Source: Acanthaster planci (Eukaryota > Echinodermata > Asteroidea > Valvatida > Acanthasteridae). From it: a DNA stretch of 20,959 nucleotides. A program made the position numbers and the translations under genes. Location of the stretch: NCBI RefSeq assembly GCF_001949145.1, contig NW_019091426.1:1205316-1226274 (forward strand), read 5' to 3'. The notes beneath the pieces were generated by a model. The model saw only the letters and a list, made by a program, of their open reading frames with translations. It was not told the DNA's origin and made no database searches. Shown piece after piece: positions 1 through 10,829 of the stretch (the stretch's first letter is position 1; each line of letters opens with the position of its first letter).

Positions 1-172
1 CAGTTGAGTATATTGTACTTCCGGCAGAGTTTGCTGAAAACGTTTTGTGACTCCTTACTTTTTTTTGGCAATTCACATGAAGTGTAAACCTCAATGCTTG
101 TATGTGCCATAGGAATTTCAAGGTTTTTACTGCCCATGCTCAATGTTGAGTGCTTCTGTCCAATCTCAACAG

Positions 173-292
173 ATCTTTGGCTTCATCGCTATGGTCTCGT
201 TTGGGGCCAGCATTTGGTTCAACTTCAAGCGGTGGCGTGAGTTTAAACCCCGAGCCAGCGGCACCAACGAAACTTACGATACCAATTATTAA
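173..292 (+). CDS. Last exon of CMTM-like MARVEL-domain membrane protein (partial)
   Basis: Terminal coding exon of 39 codons plus TAA. The acceptor is a pyrimidine-rich tract ending CTCAACAG at 172, and the frame starts cleanly with ATC (phase 0). The peptide opens with IFGFIAMVSFGASIWF, a hydrophobic stretch matching the fourth membrane segment of CKLF-like MARVEL transmembrane (CMTM) proteins. A basic boundary (KRWREFKPR) and a short polar tail ending ETYDTNY follow, which should face the cytosol. CMTM proteins are four-pass membrane proteins of the plasma membrane and endosomes involved in trafficking and receptor regulation; that comes from the family, not from this sequence. The last exon of the minus-strand gene at 12011 starts with the same FGFIA motif in the same phase, which supports a paralogue. 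Earlier exons lie left of the window. A MAL/plasmolipin relative is the main alternative. Confidence 0.68.
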   Translation: MFGFIAMVSFGASIWFNFKRWREFKPRASGTNETYDTNY

Positions 293-315
293 AAAAACAG
301 AAAGGTGAAGGTGGG

Positions 316-321
316 ATTAAA
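316..321 (+). promoter_or_regulatory. Possible polyadenylation signal ATTAAA for the left CMTM-like gene
   Basis: ATTAAA lies 24 bases after the stop codon and is followed by a T/G-rich stretch (about 328-348, GTGGATCTTTTGTTTTC) of the kind found downstream of cleavage sites. This would give a very short 3'UTR. The motif is common by chance in AT-rich DNA, and a much longer UTR is equally possible. Confidence 0.25.
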
Positions 322-523
322 GTTCACAGTGGATCTTTTGTTTTCATCCAAATCTGTCCTAATCCAATGCTAAGCACAGAAAAAATTGGTTCAGCAATAA
401 CATGTTACCAACCAAAATGTCATGGGCTGTTTATTTCCTACCACTGGTTCCCTGCTGATGGTTGCTTGGTGCATAAATTGGCTAACTGGTATTTCTTTAC
501 GCAGTGGCATAGCTTCACTTGCG

Positions 524-565
524 TTGTGACACGTTTCACATAAATTGTGACACGTTTCACATAAG
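524..565. repeat. Two-copy 21-bp tandem repeat
   Basis: Two adjacent 21-base units (524-544 and 545-565) differ only at the last base. Each contains GTGACACGTTTCAC, itself a near-palindrome centred on ACGT. A partial third unit (TTGTG) follows. No function is evident. Confidence 0.8.
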
Positions 566-833
566 TTGTGCTCACTGTAAGTCTGAGACCCGAACATCAA
601 ATTACAGCTTAACTTGTGCTATCATTTTAGGTAGCATAACTTGCAAATAGAAAAATCTATTCTCATCATCATTCAAGCCAACAAGGTTTGTATAAGAAAT
701 GAAGAACTTTTTTTAAATAATGAAGAACTTGTTTAGCTGAGATTGAACTCCAGATTTTCTGCACAGTTCCAACAAAAATTGAATGGAAATATTTCAAAAT
801 GATAGGCAGAACTACTTTAACAATGGTTTAAAT

Positions 834-957
834 GGGCGATTCACAATAGTGCGCCTCCAAGAGTTTGCAACCCGTTGACCAATCACAATGCACAAAATCT
901 GTAGATGATTGGTCAACGCGTAGCAAACTCTTGGAGGCGCACTATTGTGAAATGCCC
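834..957. repeat. Long inverted repeat / hairpin, foldback-MITE-like
   Basis: Left arm 834-885 and right arm 906-957 are reverse complements over 52 bases with four mismatches by eye, separated by a 20-base loop (886-905). The arms include CACAATAGTGCGCCTCCAAG and its complement, and a CCAATCA/TGATTGG pair at the loop end. The outer ends read GGGCGATTCAC and, in reverse complement, GGGCATTTCAC. I see no convincing target-site duplication, so a foldback MITE is a reasonable but unproven class. A transcript would form a stem long enough to serve as a microRNA-like or siRNA precursor. Confidence 0.8.
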
Positions 958-2742
958 GTATTGTTGCTGTAACCAAGGAGGAATAGGTAGTTTTAATCCT
1001 TCATGCTGTAACATTGAAAAGGAAATGCTGGCACAAAAGCTATCCTCATCCAAGACATTTCGAGTAGCTAAGCACCTTTTTGTGAAATCGACCACAATTA
1101 TGTCACACCGCCGTGCCACCAATTACCCATGGCTTATCCGCAGTGTGAAGTTGTGCTAAGTTTGATGAAATCAGTGGCTGGTTTTGCCTGGTATGTACTG
1201 AGGGTATGGGTCCAGACATCAGATTTTACATTTGTGATTGGCCGATCCATCCAAGTTTGGATGATACTACAAAGAGTGTGTGTCCCATGTGCTTGCTGTG
1301 ATGGAAGAGTACCGAAGGATCCCAGCAAAACTGGCCGGGGTTAAGGTTGTCCGAGGTGTGGGCAAATGTAGTTTTCATTTTTGGTTTAGTACACGACTAA
1401 ATTCCCATCATGTCATTGGTGGTTCATTAATCACTTGTCACTGACTAATCCATCCTAACACATGGCATGACCATGCCTCGACAATGGAACTTCTATTCAA
1501 CAATGAATGGAACTTTTATGCGGCGTCCACAAGAGATTTCTGAACGTGTGGGTGATGCAGGGACTTATTCTGACGGGGATTTATTTAGATGATACAGGTT
1601 TTTTTCCCCAGGATTTTTTCAAGCATGGGATGAAACAAATACAAGTCGAGTTTCATATTTGCAAAGTGTAAAGAATAACTTCGTTTGGTGATGATGGAAT
1701 TTTCCAATTCACAGAACTTGGCCCAGTATTCTGACCATTGCACTCATAAATATTCATTATTTGCATATTGTAAGCTAGGTTAGAAATGACGTGTTTTCCT
1801 TTTTTTTTGTTGAATGTCTCTTGTGCTATTGGGTAGATCTTACATTTCAGTAAAATTTGTATGTCGTTTGCTAATAATGTTATCCCTCTTGCCTACACAC
1901 AAACTTTCCACATTTACATAGAATACGTGAAAAATATCATTTTATGTTACAGTATCAGCAAAAGTAATCAACAAATTGCTGAAAGATGTTTGGAAGTCTT
2001 TCTGATCTGAGTTTACAACTGTAAAAAAAATCAAGGGAACAGGATCTACTGTGTCATCTGTAGAGGGCGCTGTTATACTTACTATGTCACACTGATCTCC
2101 ATAAAAAAGAGAAATTCCATTGGCTGTTAGCAGTAAGGTCACTGCCAATCCCAATTACCAAATGAAAAGATGTCCTCCCTTGACTAAACACACATGTAAT
2201 ATAGTTTGGCACATCCTGTTCTCCACATTTATTGAGGCAGAAAAGAAGCCCTTAAAATCAGGCATTGGAAAATTGGGAACAAAATGGACATGAAGCCCTG
2301 TACTGGTTTAAGAAGTGATACCAAGTTTCTAGATTCTGTTCCTGAAAGAGTTATTTATTGTCAATTTATTTTTCAGACTGTTTCAGTTTCCTTAAAAGTA
2401 TGGTTCAGCAGGGTTCTAAAGTTATTTTGAACAGTGGAGGGGGTGGAGGTGTCTCCAGAGCTTTGTTTTGATTTTCTGAAAACCAGTGACCCAATACACA
2501 CCTATATCTTGAACTATGACTAGCTCTGATAAAATCATACATCTCAGTCCTGTGGTGCAAATGAGGGGGGCTTGAGCATCTCGAGCCACTTCCGGGGGGG
2601 GGGGTTTGAATTCTGATCCCAATCTCCTCCCTCCAACAAATCCAGGGTGTGCTACCTATTTTGGACAAATGAGAAACACTCTCGGTGAATTCAGAAACAA
2701 GGTGTCCCGTGACGGTGAATGAAGTATACAGTGTATCAAGGC

Positions 2743-2873
2743 ATTCATTCATTCATTCAAATTGGTTTATTAATAATCATGCCTCGCAGCGTCAGCTGAA
2801 TTGAACATGATTTACAAAGTTTAAAACATCACAAACTATAAACAATTAAACATTATTAAAAAAAAAAAAAACA
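2743..2873 (-). mobile_element. Probable 3' tail of a LINE (L2/CR1-type), minus strand
   Basis: On the minus strand the segment reads from a T-run (complement of the A-run at about 2857-2870) through TTCAGCTGACGCTGCGAGGC and AATAAACC, ending in four tandem GAAT units (ATTC on the plus strand, 2743-2758). A 3'UTR ending in a short tetranucleotide repeat rather than poly(A) is typical of L2/CR1-clade retrotransposons. No reverse transcriptase remnant is visible upstream on that strand, so this would be a severely 5'-truncated copy. Other explanations are a chance AATAAA beside a microsatellite, or a host transcript end. Confidence 0.42.
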
Positions 2874-4298
2874 CCATGCACAGGGTAGAATTAGAAATCT
2901 GAACAGGTGGCATAGAATTATGGATGGTTCAACTTGGAATTGAATGCCTCATTGAAAGAAAGGCCCAGCTCCACCATTTCGGCCTAGGAGGGTTAATTGA
3001 TATCCTTTGCAACTCCTTCAAAAATTTTCAGTTTTATCTTTTGAACTCAAAAAGGCTTTGTTGGAGTTGGGCCCTTCTTTTGATTAGGTATTCAATTGTG
3101 TATTTTCATAAGTTTCATAAATTACGTGTAAATAATATTCTGAAGTTTATACATTATTTTCAAGAAGCAGTCCTTCGGGGAATCATGGTGATGGTGCATT
3201 ACCTCAGGATGTGAGCAGGGTAGTTCAACCAGGGTCAGGTTGCTCGGGTGGGCAATATTTTTGGCCGCTTTTTATAGAGGTATGCTGAGTAGGTTTGTCC
3301 ATAGTTTTGAACAAGACTGTAGACTGGGGAATCCTAGGCAGAAGCCATTTGACATCAATTATTATTTTTTTTTGCACAGCATTACTGGCAGTTTTTGGTA
3401 AAGCTAATTCTACAGGTAGTCATTGCCTAAAGAGAATATTTATTCTCCTCAAAGGCTGAATATATTGGACTGGCTGAACCTCCCAGCTGAGCTGAAAGAA
3501 TGCAGAATCAGAAATTGAATTTTGTGCAAAGAATTTTCCCATTTCTTTTTTTTCCTGATCTGGTTTGTGGTCATTCATTGTTTGTGAAGGGCAGCATTTT
3601 TTGCCGTCACATTCACTTGGAATCTTGGCCATTGGAATGCAAATTTTTAGAAACTGAGAGAATAGACACAAATCAAATACTATGATTTTAAAAAATTTCC
3701 CCTTTTGGTTAGTCAGTGTGGAGAATTCAGGTTAGTCTTTTGAGGTGGGATGATCTGTATTAGTTATATTGTATTTATGTATTTTTTCTAAGCACTTTCA
3801 AGTACAATACTGATATATTATGAAAAGTGCATGAGATTCTGTGACTTATGTTGTCATGTTTGTGTAATCTTAAAGTAAATATAATACAACAAAGTACATA
3901 GAACTGTCATTGTTAGAGAAGGTATATTTTTAGACTGGAAATCAAGACAGTTTTAGTAATTTTTTAAAGCTTTGGTGAAAGGAAGGAATCGTCACCTAAG
4001 AATCTTTGGTTTTGAAATTAATCATGGCGAAGAAAGCACTCGATATTCTTTGAAGTGGAAATTCATTCACCTCGGTGGTTTTGTAAAAGTATCTTTGTGT
4101 AGTATCTGATGTCACAGTCTTGTGTGCTATTCTTCAGTCATTTTGTAGATGGAGTCATGTTAGAAGCTACCCTGAAGTAATTAACCTGCGAGTTGGTGTC
4201 ACATGGTTCTTACTGCAATTCCTATGCCGTAGTTGAAATTTAGGGCAAGACTTAACTTGTACCACTGCCATATGTGCTTATAGGCAGTGTTTTAGTCC

Positions 4299-4358
4299 AG
4301 ACCAGTCACAAGACCAGTCACAAGACCAATCACAAGACCAGTCACAAGACCAGTCACA
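4299..4358. repeat. 12-bp minisatellite, five copies
   Basis: Five head-to-tail copies of AGACCAGTCACA start at 4299, 4311, 4323, 4335 and 4347. The third copy has one change (CAGT to CAAT). The array is bracketed by an 8-base inverted repeat, CAGTGTTT at 4285-4292 and AAACACTG at 4358-4365, so a single strand could fold with the array as its loop. Confidence 0.9.
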
Positions 4359-4365
4359 AACACTG

Positions 4366-5504
4366 TACAAAACAGGGGAACAGTGACAAAGGAATTCTTT
4401 TGTTGCAGTTCATTTGAGTAGTTTGTGACTTGAATTCAAGACTTCAGGTCTCAGGTATCTTGTGATAGTCTTGAGGGGCTGGTAGGTACATGTAACGAGC
4501 TGGGGAACTGAACTCAAATGGACATACCTTTATTTTTTTAGAGGGGGCACTTGGTGCATTTTTGTGAAAAAAATTGTCAAAATTACTTCATAGCACCCTG
4601 CATCGAGACTAACTTCTTTAAATGTACAATTATGAGAGAAAATAATTTAAAAATGAGGAATATTGACATGTCATTGACAATTAATAGTGGTTCCTTTTTT
4701 ACCTGGTAAATTAAACCCTCACACTGTTCTTCCAGTTTTTTTTACGTAATTGCTTCATTTCATACTTTTGTCTCTGCGTAACTCCACTCTACTGTCTTCA
4801 TTTATTTCAAGACTGAAGACTGAAAGCCAAACTCAAAAAAAAACAAACAAACCCACATTGGTCACAAGTGGAATTGAATGTAATCGGAATCATTCACTGC
4901 CAAGTCTACTCCAGTGTTCGTCTTTCCTGCAGCCCAAAGATATCAAAACCTGTTCTTGGACTGACAAAATGTTTCAAATTCAGAATAACGTATTTCCTTA
5001 TTCTAACTTTAGTGGAAGTAAATATTTATCCTATAAACATCAACTCTGAGTCATGGCTCCGCTGTGTGTAATCACCGCATTGTAACAAATGCATGCGCTC
5101 AGTCTTACCCTCAACAAAAGTGGTCTCCAGTGATTTCAAGGATAGCACAATTTTGCAACTGTAGCTGCAGTCCAAATTAATTCTGAAAGCTGAGCAAGCC
5201 AAAGAATTAAGGACAATTTAAGGTCATGGACGTTACGCATGCAGTCAAGTTTTATTGCCCTTGGAATCAATACAGTTGCTTTCCATTGAACATGGCAAAC
5301 ATCTACAAACGAGCTACCACTGTAGTAGATTTCTTAAAACGCAAACTTCAATCACCCACAAAGACTTCTCAAGAACATCTGTTCAAGATTAAATGCAGAG
5401 CAAACCATACACAGTACAGCTGGCAAATGGCAACCATTCAAACAAACTAATGAAAAACGGCTTATTACTAAATGCACCACTAACACTCTAAATGAAAACC
5501 TTTT
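4366..5504. other. Non-coding stretch before the segmental duplication
   Basis: AT-rich DNA without a recognisable gene. The open frames around 4750-5070 and 5226-5450 show no domain pattern, membrane segments or splice framing. TTTTATT at about 5250 gives AATAAA on the minus strand, a weak candidate transcript end. Confidence 0.5.
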
Positions 5505-6409
5505 AACTACCCACACCAAACAGAAGAAAAAGATGAACATAAATTGGTCACTGACAGCACCTGAAGGAACATATGACATTCAAGTAATGAATACCTAAAC
5601 CAATTTCAGCAAATACTTGTGTATTATATGTACTGTGCTACTTTGGTGGCAGCCTCAAATTAAACACAAGGTAACTTGAACAATTTTTATTATATGAATG
5701 TAATATTGTGAACATGGTTGTATTTAAGAACATCAGACTACATTTGAAGCAAGATATGGGACGGAGAGAACCCCCCGCCTTTATGTTGGTCATTGTTTGA
5801 TCGGAATCTCAGGAATTCTTTACAGACTTCTAGGGGGGTTGGGTAACAATAGTCTAGAGTGTGTACAGGGATTGGACAGGTACTATTTTTTAAAAGCTGT
5901 AAATTGACACAAAAAAAGAACAGCGACAGTTTGTTCCTAACTGTACTGGTTTCTTAGAAATGAGAGTGGGAAAGGAAAGATTGGATTACTAGGCGAGAGT
6001 TTGAAATTTCGGATTCAGACCTGGGAAAAAAAAAATTTTTTATTTGGAGAAGTCTTGGATCCGCCAACCAACAATTTACTGATACAAATGGTTAAAAAAA
6101 AATTGACTCTGCTGTCTGACTGATGGCACAGTCCCCGATTTCTTTTTTATGAACTTTGGTCCTTGGTGACTGGCGCTAGTGGTATGGGGTACCTCTATTT
6201 TCTTTTGGAATTTTTTTATTTTCCCTTTGACTTGAAGACCCTTACTTGTTTTCTTGAGACCATAGAAAGTCCTTTTTCCCCCCATCCTTTAAAATTTGTC
6301 TTAAAGAACACTGGCACCAACTAATAAAACTGCTAGCCTTAATTTGAGATTTTTTATGCTCTCTTGTGACAGAATGTTTTGCTCACATTTACTGTGCCAA
6401 TTTTAATCC

Positions 6410-7005
6410 CATCCCTTTGTTATGTAAATGTGCCATCAACTTCACGGTCATCAGTAGCAAGACTAATTTTTTAACCTGGATAAGATCGAGGCGACATAGA
6501 CCTCATGGAGAGTTAACAATAGGTATCAACCAAAAATTCCCACGCAAAAGCCAACACACCAGTATCTTTATGTACGTGATCACACAACAAATTTTCACCC
6601 AGAAAATTTAAGCACCCAAGGTCAACATACCATCATAAGCTTCTTTAAAAGTGAAATAATACATATTCTTATCTTACTTCTCATGTAAACTAATGGAAGC
6701 ATCTGTTTTATATACACAATATGTAGACACTTTTGGCCTGACGTACTGTTTACAAATGCAACCAAAACATACAGATCTTTAGCAAAATTTACACATGCGC
6801 TTCACTTCATCACCTCTGGCATTAGAAGTTACCAAAAACATCATGGATATCACTGAAATGAAGACTTCTAAAAAAAGATCCGTTGTAGTGCATAAATATG
6901 TTGTGCATTTGATGTTGACAAATCTTTCAAAGGCTTTGAACACTTGTTACAAAAATTGCTATGACACCAAAATATCACTGTAAACATGTACATGTTATAT
7001 TAAGG
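6410..7005. repeat. Older internal duplication, unit A1
   Basis: This block matches the next block (A2) at lower identity than A matches B. Shared landmarks are GTCATCAGTAGCAA versus GATCATCAATAGCAA, AAGCATCTGTTTTATATACA followed by AATATGTAGACACT and CCTGACGTACTGTT, then CAGATCTT, GATATCA(C)TGAAATGAAG and AAAGGCTTTGAACACTTGTT. The offset to A2 is about 695 bases. The unit was duplicated before the larger A/B duplication. Limits are approximate. Confidence 0.75.
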
Positions 7006-7089
7006 AGATATGTCGATGTGTAACGGCCTGTCTTGCAAAGGATTTTTTTTCTGTTACTTTTTTGTCAACTTCAACCGTATCCTTTTGTT

Positions 7090-7650
7090 TGAGTCTATCA
7101 AGGTTCAAGGTATGCAGTAACTGTAAATATGCGATCAACCAACACATTGTGATCATCAATAGCAACCTTGATAAGATTGAGGCAACAAAAAACCTTATAA
7201 AAGAGGACTTGACAAAAGATATCAGACATTAGTGTGCATGAACCAACAAACCAGTAACTTTCTAGGTTTTGAAAAAGTAAGTATATATCCAAAGAAATTG
7301 TACATTATACAACGAAGGTACAAATACCATCATATGGTTATAAAACATCTTGTATATACCTTGTATCTTATTTCTCATATAAAAATATTGAAAGCATCTG
7401 TTTTATATACAATATGTAGACACTCTCGGCCTGACGTACTGTTAACAAAATGCATCCAATAAATGCAGATCTTCATTCAATTAACAGGTGAGCGTCGCTC
7501 TAATTTTTTGGCACCAGAAATTAAAAACATCAGGGAGGGGATATCAATGAAATGAAGAATACAAAATGTTTTTCAGCTTGCAAATGTTTGAAAGCTTTGA
7601 AGATTTGTTACAAGATTTAAAGCAACATGAACACATCACTGTATATTTAA
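7090..7650. repeat. Older internal duplication, unit A2
   Basis: Partner of A1 inside copy A. Landmarks run in the same order: GATCATCAATAGCAACC at about 7151, the GTTTTATATACAATATGTAG block near 7400, CAGATCTTC near 7468, the GATATCAATGAAATGAAG block near 7540, and GAAAGCTTTGAAGATTTGTT near 7590. It matches B2 far more closely than A1, as expected if the internal duplication came first. Confidence 0.75.
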
Positions 7651-8137
7651 CGTCAAGACACACTGATCAGACCAAAATAACCCCAAAATAAACAAGTTAA
7701 AAATGATTGCCTACACTACTAGTATGAACCCCACAAAAATCAAACATGCCACCATCTTGAAAAATCAATCCATGATCGAAACGACTCTGGATTAACTTTG
7801 AAACGATTGAAAGAGCCGCCATTTTGTTAGAAGCAGGCTAATCAAAGTTTCTTCTTAAACCTGTAATTGTATGCATATTTATTGATTAGGCTACGCGTAC
7901 CAGTATGTCGATCCTACCCTGTAAATATGTTTGACAGTGCCACACTAACAAGACTTGCTAATTAGCGTTATTCCTGTACCAGTGCATTATGTTTTATTCC
8001 TACATACCCAGCCCTGCCCCTGGAATGTACATGTACACCGCAGAAAAAGATAAGCGTGAATTTTGAAGACAATTACAACTGTACATAGGCTGGCATTAAG
8101 CTACGTGTATGTATGTATGTGACACAATACCGGTACA

Positions 8138-8170
8138 TCAAGGTACATGTACATGTACATGTGTACACGA
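8138..8170. repeat. ACATGT hexamer microsatellite
   Basis: Three head-to-tail ACATGT units (GGTACATGTACATGTACATGTG) followed by GTACAC, in the 3' part of copy A. The matching place in copy B has a related but rearranged ACATG-rich stretch (about 11758-11800), as expected for a fast-evolving simple repeat. Confidence 0.8.
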
Positions 8171-8844
8171 TCCATGCACCCAGAGTCAAGCATGTACATG
8201 AACAAGGCAACAGTTAGCACTCTGAGGAACCAATAACGGAGAGGAGGAAAGTCATTTGATAACTACCCACAAAAAATAGGATGAAAAAGATCAAAATAAA
8301 TTTGTCTCTCACAGCAGCTGATGGAACATTATCAAATTCAAGTAAGGAATACATGTACCTAAAACAATTCCAGCAAAAGCATATACGTGTACATGTACTG
8401 TGCTACTTTGGTGGCAGCCTCAAATTGAACACAAGGTAACTTGAACAATTATGTTCATTATAAGAATGTAATATTGTGAACATGGTTGTATTTTACGAAC
8501 AATAAACTACATCTTTGAAAACTGTAAATCAACTCTCAAACCCTTTCCATTGTTGAAAACCCTGCCGAAATTGGCCAGAGTTCAAAAAGTGACAGATAAA
8601 CATTTCAGCTGCCGATTCACTGGCAAATAAGAACAACAACATGATGCCGAATTACAATTTCTTCTCAACTGAACTGCTTTCTTAGAAATGAGAGTTGGAA
8701 AGGAAAGTTTGGATTATTAGGCGAGAGTTTGACCTTCCGGATTCAGACCTGGAAAAAAAATAAAATTTTTTATTTTGGGAAGTCTTGGATCCGCCGACCA
8801 AGAATTTACTAATACAAGTGTTAAAAAAGGAGGTTTTTTGGCTC

Positions 8845-8863
8845 TGCCGTCTGACTGACGGCA
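8845..8863. repeat. Short perfect hairpin in copy B
   Basis: TGCCGTC, loop TGACT, GACGGCA: a 7-base perfect stem. In copy A (6110-6128) the same loop is flanked by TGCTGTC and GATGGCA. Both changes are CpG-to-TpG transitions, so mutation bias explains them without selection for structure. Confidence 0.6.
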
Positions 8864-9209
8864 AAGTCCTTATTTCAATTTTGTGAGATTTGGTCCTTGG
8901 CTGCTACTGGTACATGTTGCACGAGTGGTAAGGGATACCTCGTTTTTCTTTAGGAAAAACATTCTTTTCCTTTTCCCTCCGACTTGAAGGCAATACTTGT
9001 TTTCTTGAGACCACAGACGATACCTTTTTCCATCCTCTAAAATTTGTCTTTAAAAAATCCAAGCACCAACTAATAAAAAAGATGCTTGCCTTCAATTTTA
9101 GCACCTAAATATTGTCTCAAAAAAGAAAACAAGATGACTTGAACTTGAAATTTCTTTATGCTATCTGGCGACATAATTTTTTTCTTACATTTACCATGCT
9201 AATTTTAAC

Positions 9210-9670
9210 TCCATCCCTTTGTTATGTAAATGTGCCATCAACTTCACGGTCATCAGTAGCAAGACTAATATTTTAACCTGGATAAGATCGGGGCGACATA
9301 GACCTCATGGAGACAAGACTTAACAATGGGTACATGTGTAAACCCAAAATTCCCATGGAAAAGTCAACTGACCAGTATCTGTGTGCACGTGATCACCAAA
9401 ATAAAGTGTTCATTGAGCACCCAAGGTCAACTACATGTATAGGCTTAGTCAAAGATGAATTAATATATATTCATATCTTCTCATAACTAACAGAAGCAGC
9501 TGTTTTATATACGCAATATGTAGACACTTTTGGCCTGACGTACTGTTCACAAATGCAACCAAAACATACAGATCTTTAGCAAAATTTACATGAGCTTCAC
9601 TTCATCACCTCTGGCATTAGAAGTCACAAAAAACATCGTGGTGGATGTCACTGAAACGAAGAGTTCTAAA
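9210..9670. repeat. Older internal duplication, unit B1 (shortened)
   Basis: Counterpart of A1 within copy B, close to identical over about 9215-9320 and 9500-9650. After AGTTCTAAAATA it diverges: the AAAGGCTTTGAACACTTG part present in A1, A2 and B2 is missing and replaced by sequence with no match in A1. It was most likely lost after the A/B duplication. Confidence 0.72.
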
Positions 9671-9834
9671 ATATACCCCAACCATTCTGAACCCAAGAAG
9701 TTTACGCATGATTTTAATGGTTCCTAGGGTGTTACGGCTACATGTAGGTCAACATGCAAATGCCTGTCTTGCAAAGGAATTGTTTCAGTCACTTTTTGTC
9801 AACTTCAACCCTATCCTTTTGTTTGAGTCTATCA

Positions 9835-10415
9835 AGGTTCAAGGTACGCATTTACTGTAAATATGCGATCAACCAACACACTGTGATTATCAATAGCAAC
9901 CTTGATAAGATTGTGGCAACAAAAAACCTTATAAAAGAGGACTTAACAAAAGATATCAAACAGAAATTAGTATGCATGAACCAACTAACCAGTAACTTTC
10001 TAGGTTTTGAAAAAAGTGGATACAAATAAATTGTTCATTAAATAACCAAGGTCAAAATACCATCATATGGTTATAAAACATTTCATATATATATATTTTA
10101 TATCTTAATTCATATAAAAATATTGAAAGCATCTGTTTTATATACAATATGTAGACACTCTCGGCCTGACGTACTGTTAACAAAATGCATCCAATAAATG
10201 CAGATCTTCAGGTGAGCTTCACTCTAATTTTTTTTGGCATCAGAAATTAAAAACATCAGGGAGGGGATATCAATGAAATGAAGAATACAAAAAACAAAAC
10301 CAACAAAAAACAAACCCCCGCAAAATGTTTTTCAGCTTGCAAATGTTTGAAAGCTTTGAAGATTTGTTACAAGATTTAAGGCAACATGAACACATCACTG
10401 TATATTGAATGTCAA
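9835..10415. repeat. Older internal duplication, unit B2
   Basis: Counterpart of A2. The stretch from GAAAGCATCTGTTTTATATA to CAGATCTTC is identical in A2 and B2 by eye. A run of about 33 extra A/C-rich bases near 10289-10320 interrupts otherwise matching sequence and looks like replication slippage. Confidence 0.75.
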
Positions 10416-10821
10416 GACACAGTTATCAGACAAAACTAACACCCAAAAATAAACAAGTCAAACTATGATTGCCTGCACTGTGAACCACACAAAAATCAAA
10501 CATGCTACCATCTTGAGAAATCAATCCATGATCGAAACGACTCGGGATTAGCTTTGAAACGATTGAAAGAGCCGCCATTTTGTTAGAAGCAGGCTAATCA
10601 AATTTGTTTCATAAACATGTAATTGCACGCATATTTATTGATTAGGCTACAGCTTTGTAAATCCTATCATTCTTAATAACTATTACAGTTAAAGACCAAT
10701 GGGGAACTGAGTAAATATGATTAATAATGCCATACAAACAAGACTTGCTAATAACTAGTGTTATACATGTATCAGTGCATTATGTTTTTATTCCTACATA
10801 CGAAGCCCTGTCCCTAAAAAT

Positions 10822-10829
10822 GTACACAT
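10822..10829. repeat. Left target-site duplication of the 820-bp element
   Basis: GTACACAT, immediately outside the left inverted repeat. It differs from the right copy by two transitions and from the empty site in copy A (GTACATGT) by two. Removing the element and one 8-mer restores close alignment with copy A. Confidence 0.72.

Larger units (their letters stand above)
293..4298. other. Non-coding stretch downstream of the left CMTM-like exon
   Basis: Apart from the repeats listed separately I see no supportable gene here. All open frames are short (under about 120 codons), lack domain-like composition and have no convincing splice-site framing. The DNA is AT-rich with several homopolymer runs, including ten G at about 2593-2603 and A runs near 2860. 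Part could be a long 3'UTR of the left gene. An octamer-like ATTTGCAT sits at 1759-1766, which is within chance expectation. Confidence 0.6.
5505..8240. repeat. Segmental duplication, copy A (direct tandem)
   Basis: Copy A and the following copy B share a long series of collinear blocks in the same orientation, offset by about 2,760-2,800 bases. Examples: CTACTTTGGTGGCAGCCTCA at about 5640 and 8402; ATATGTAGACACTTTTGGCC at about 6719 and 9518; GCCGCCATTTTG at 7815 and 10571; and the CACAATACCGGTAC block near 8122 and 11750. Some blocks are nearly identical, others have small indels, so the duplication is not very recent. Bases about 5750-5930 have no counterpart in copy B. No coding potential is preserved between the copies: frames differ and stops are frequent. 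The boundaries are estimates by eye. Confidence 0.88.

Noticed and set aside
1759-1766. Octamer ATTTGCAT as a POU-factor site
   Set aside because: One 8-mer in 21 kb on two strands is within chance expectation.
5226-5450. 74-codon plus-strand frame before copy A
   Set aside because: No recognisable features, no splice framing, and lengths like this are expected by chance in 21 kb.
6110-6128. Apparent compensatory changes in the TGCCGTC/GACGGCA hairpin between copies A and B
   Set aside because: Both changes are CpG-to-TpG transitions, which mutation bias explains without RNA structure.
6076-6285. Lysine-rich minus-strand frame in copy A, considered as a conserved small protein
   Set aside because: The matching region of copy B is interrupted and frameshifted, so the frame was not conserved after duplication.
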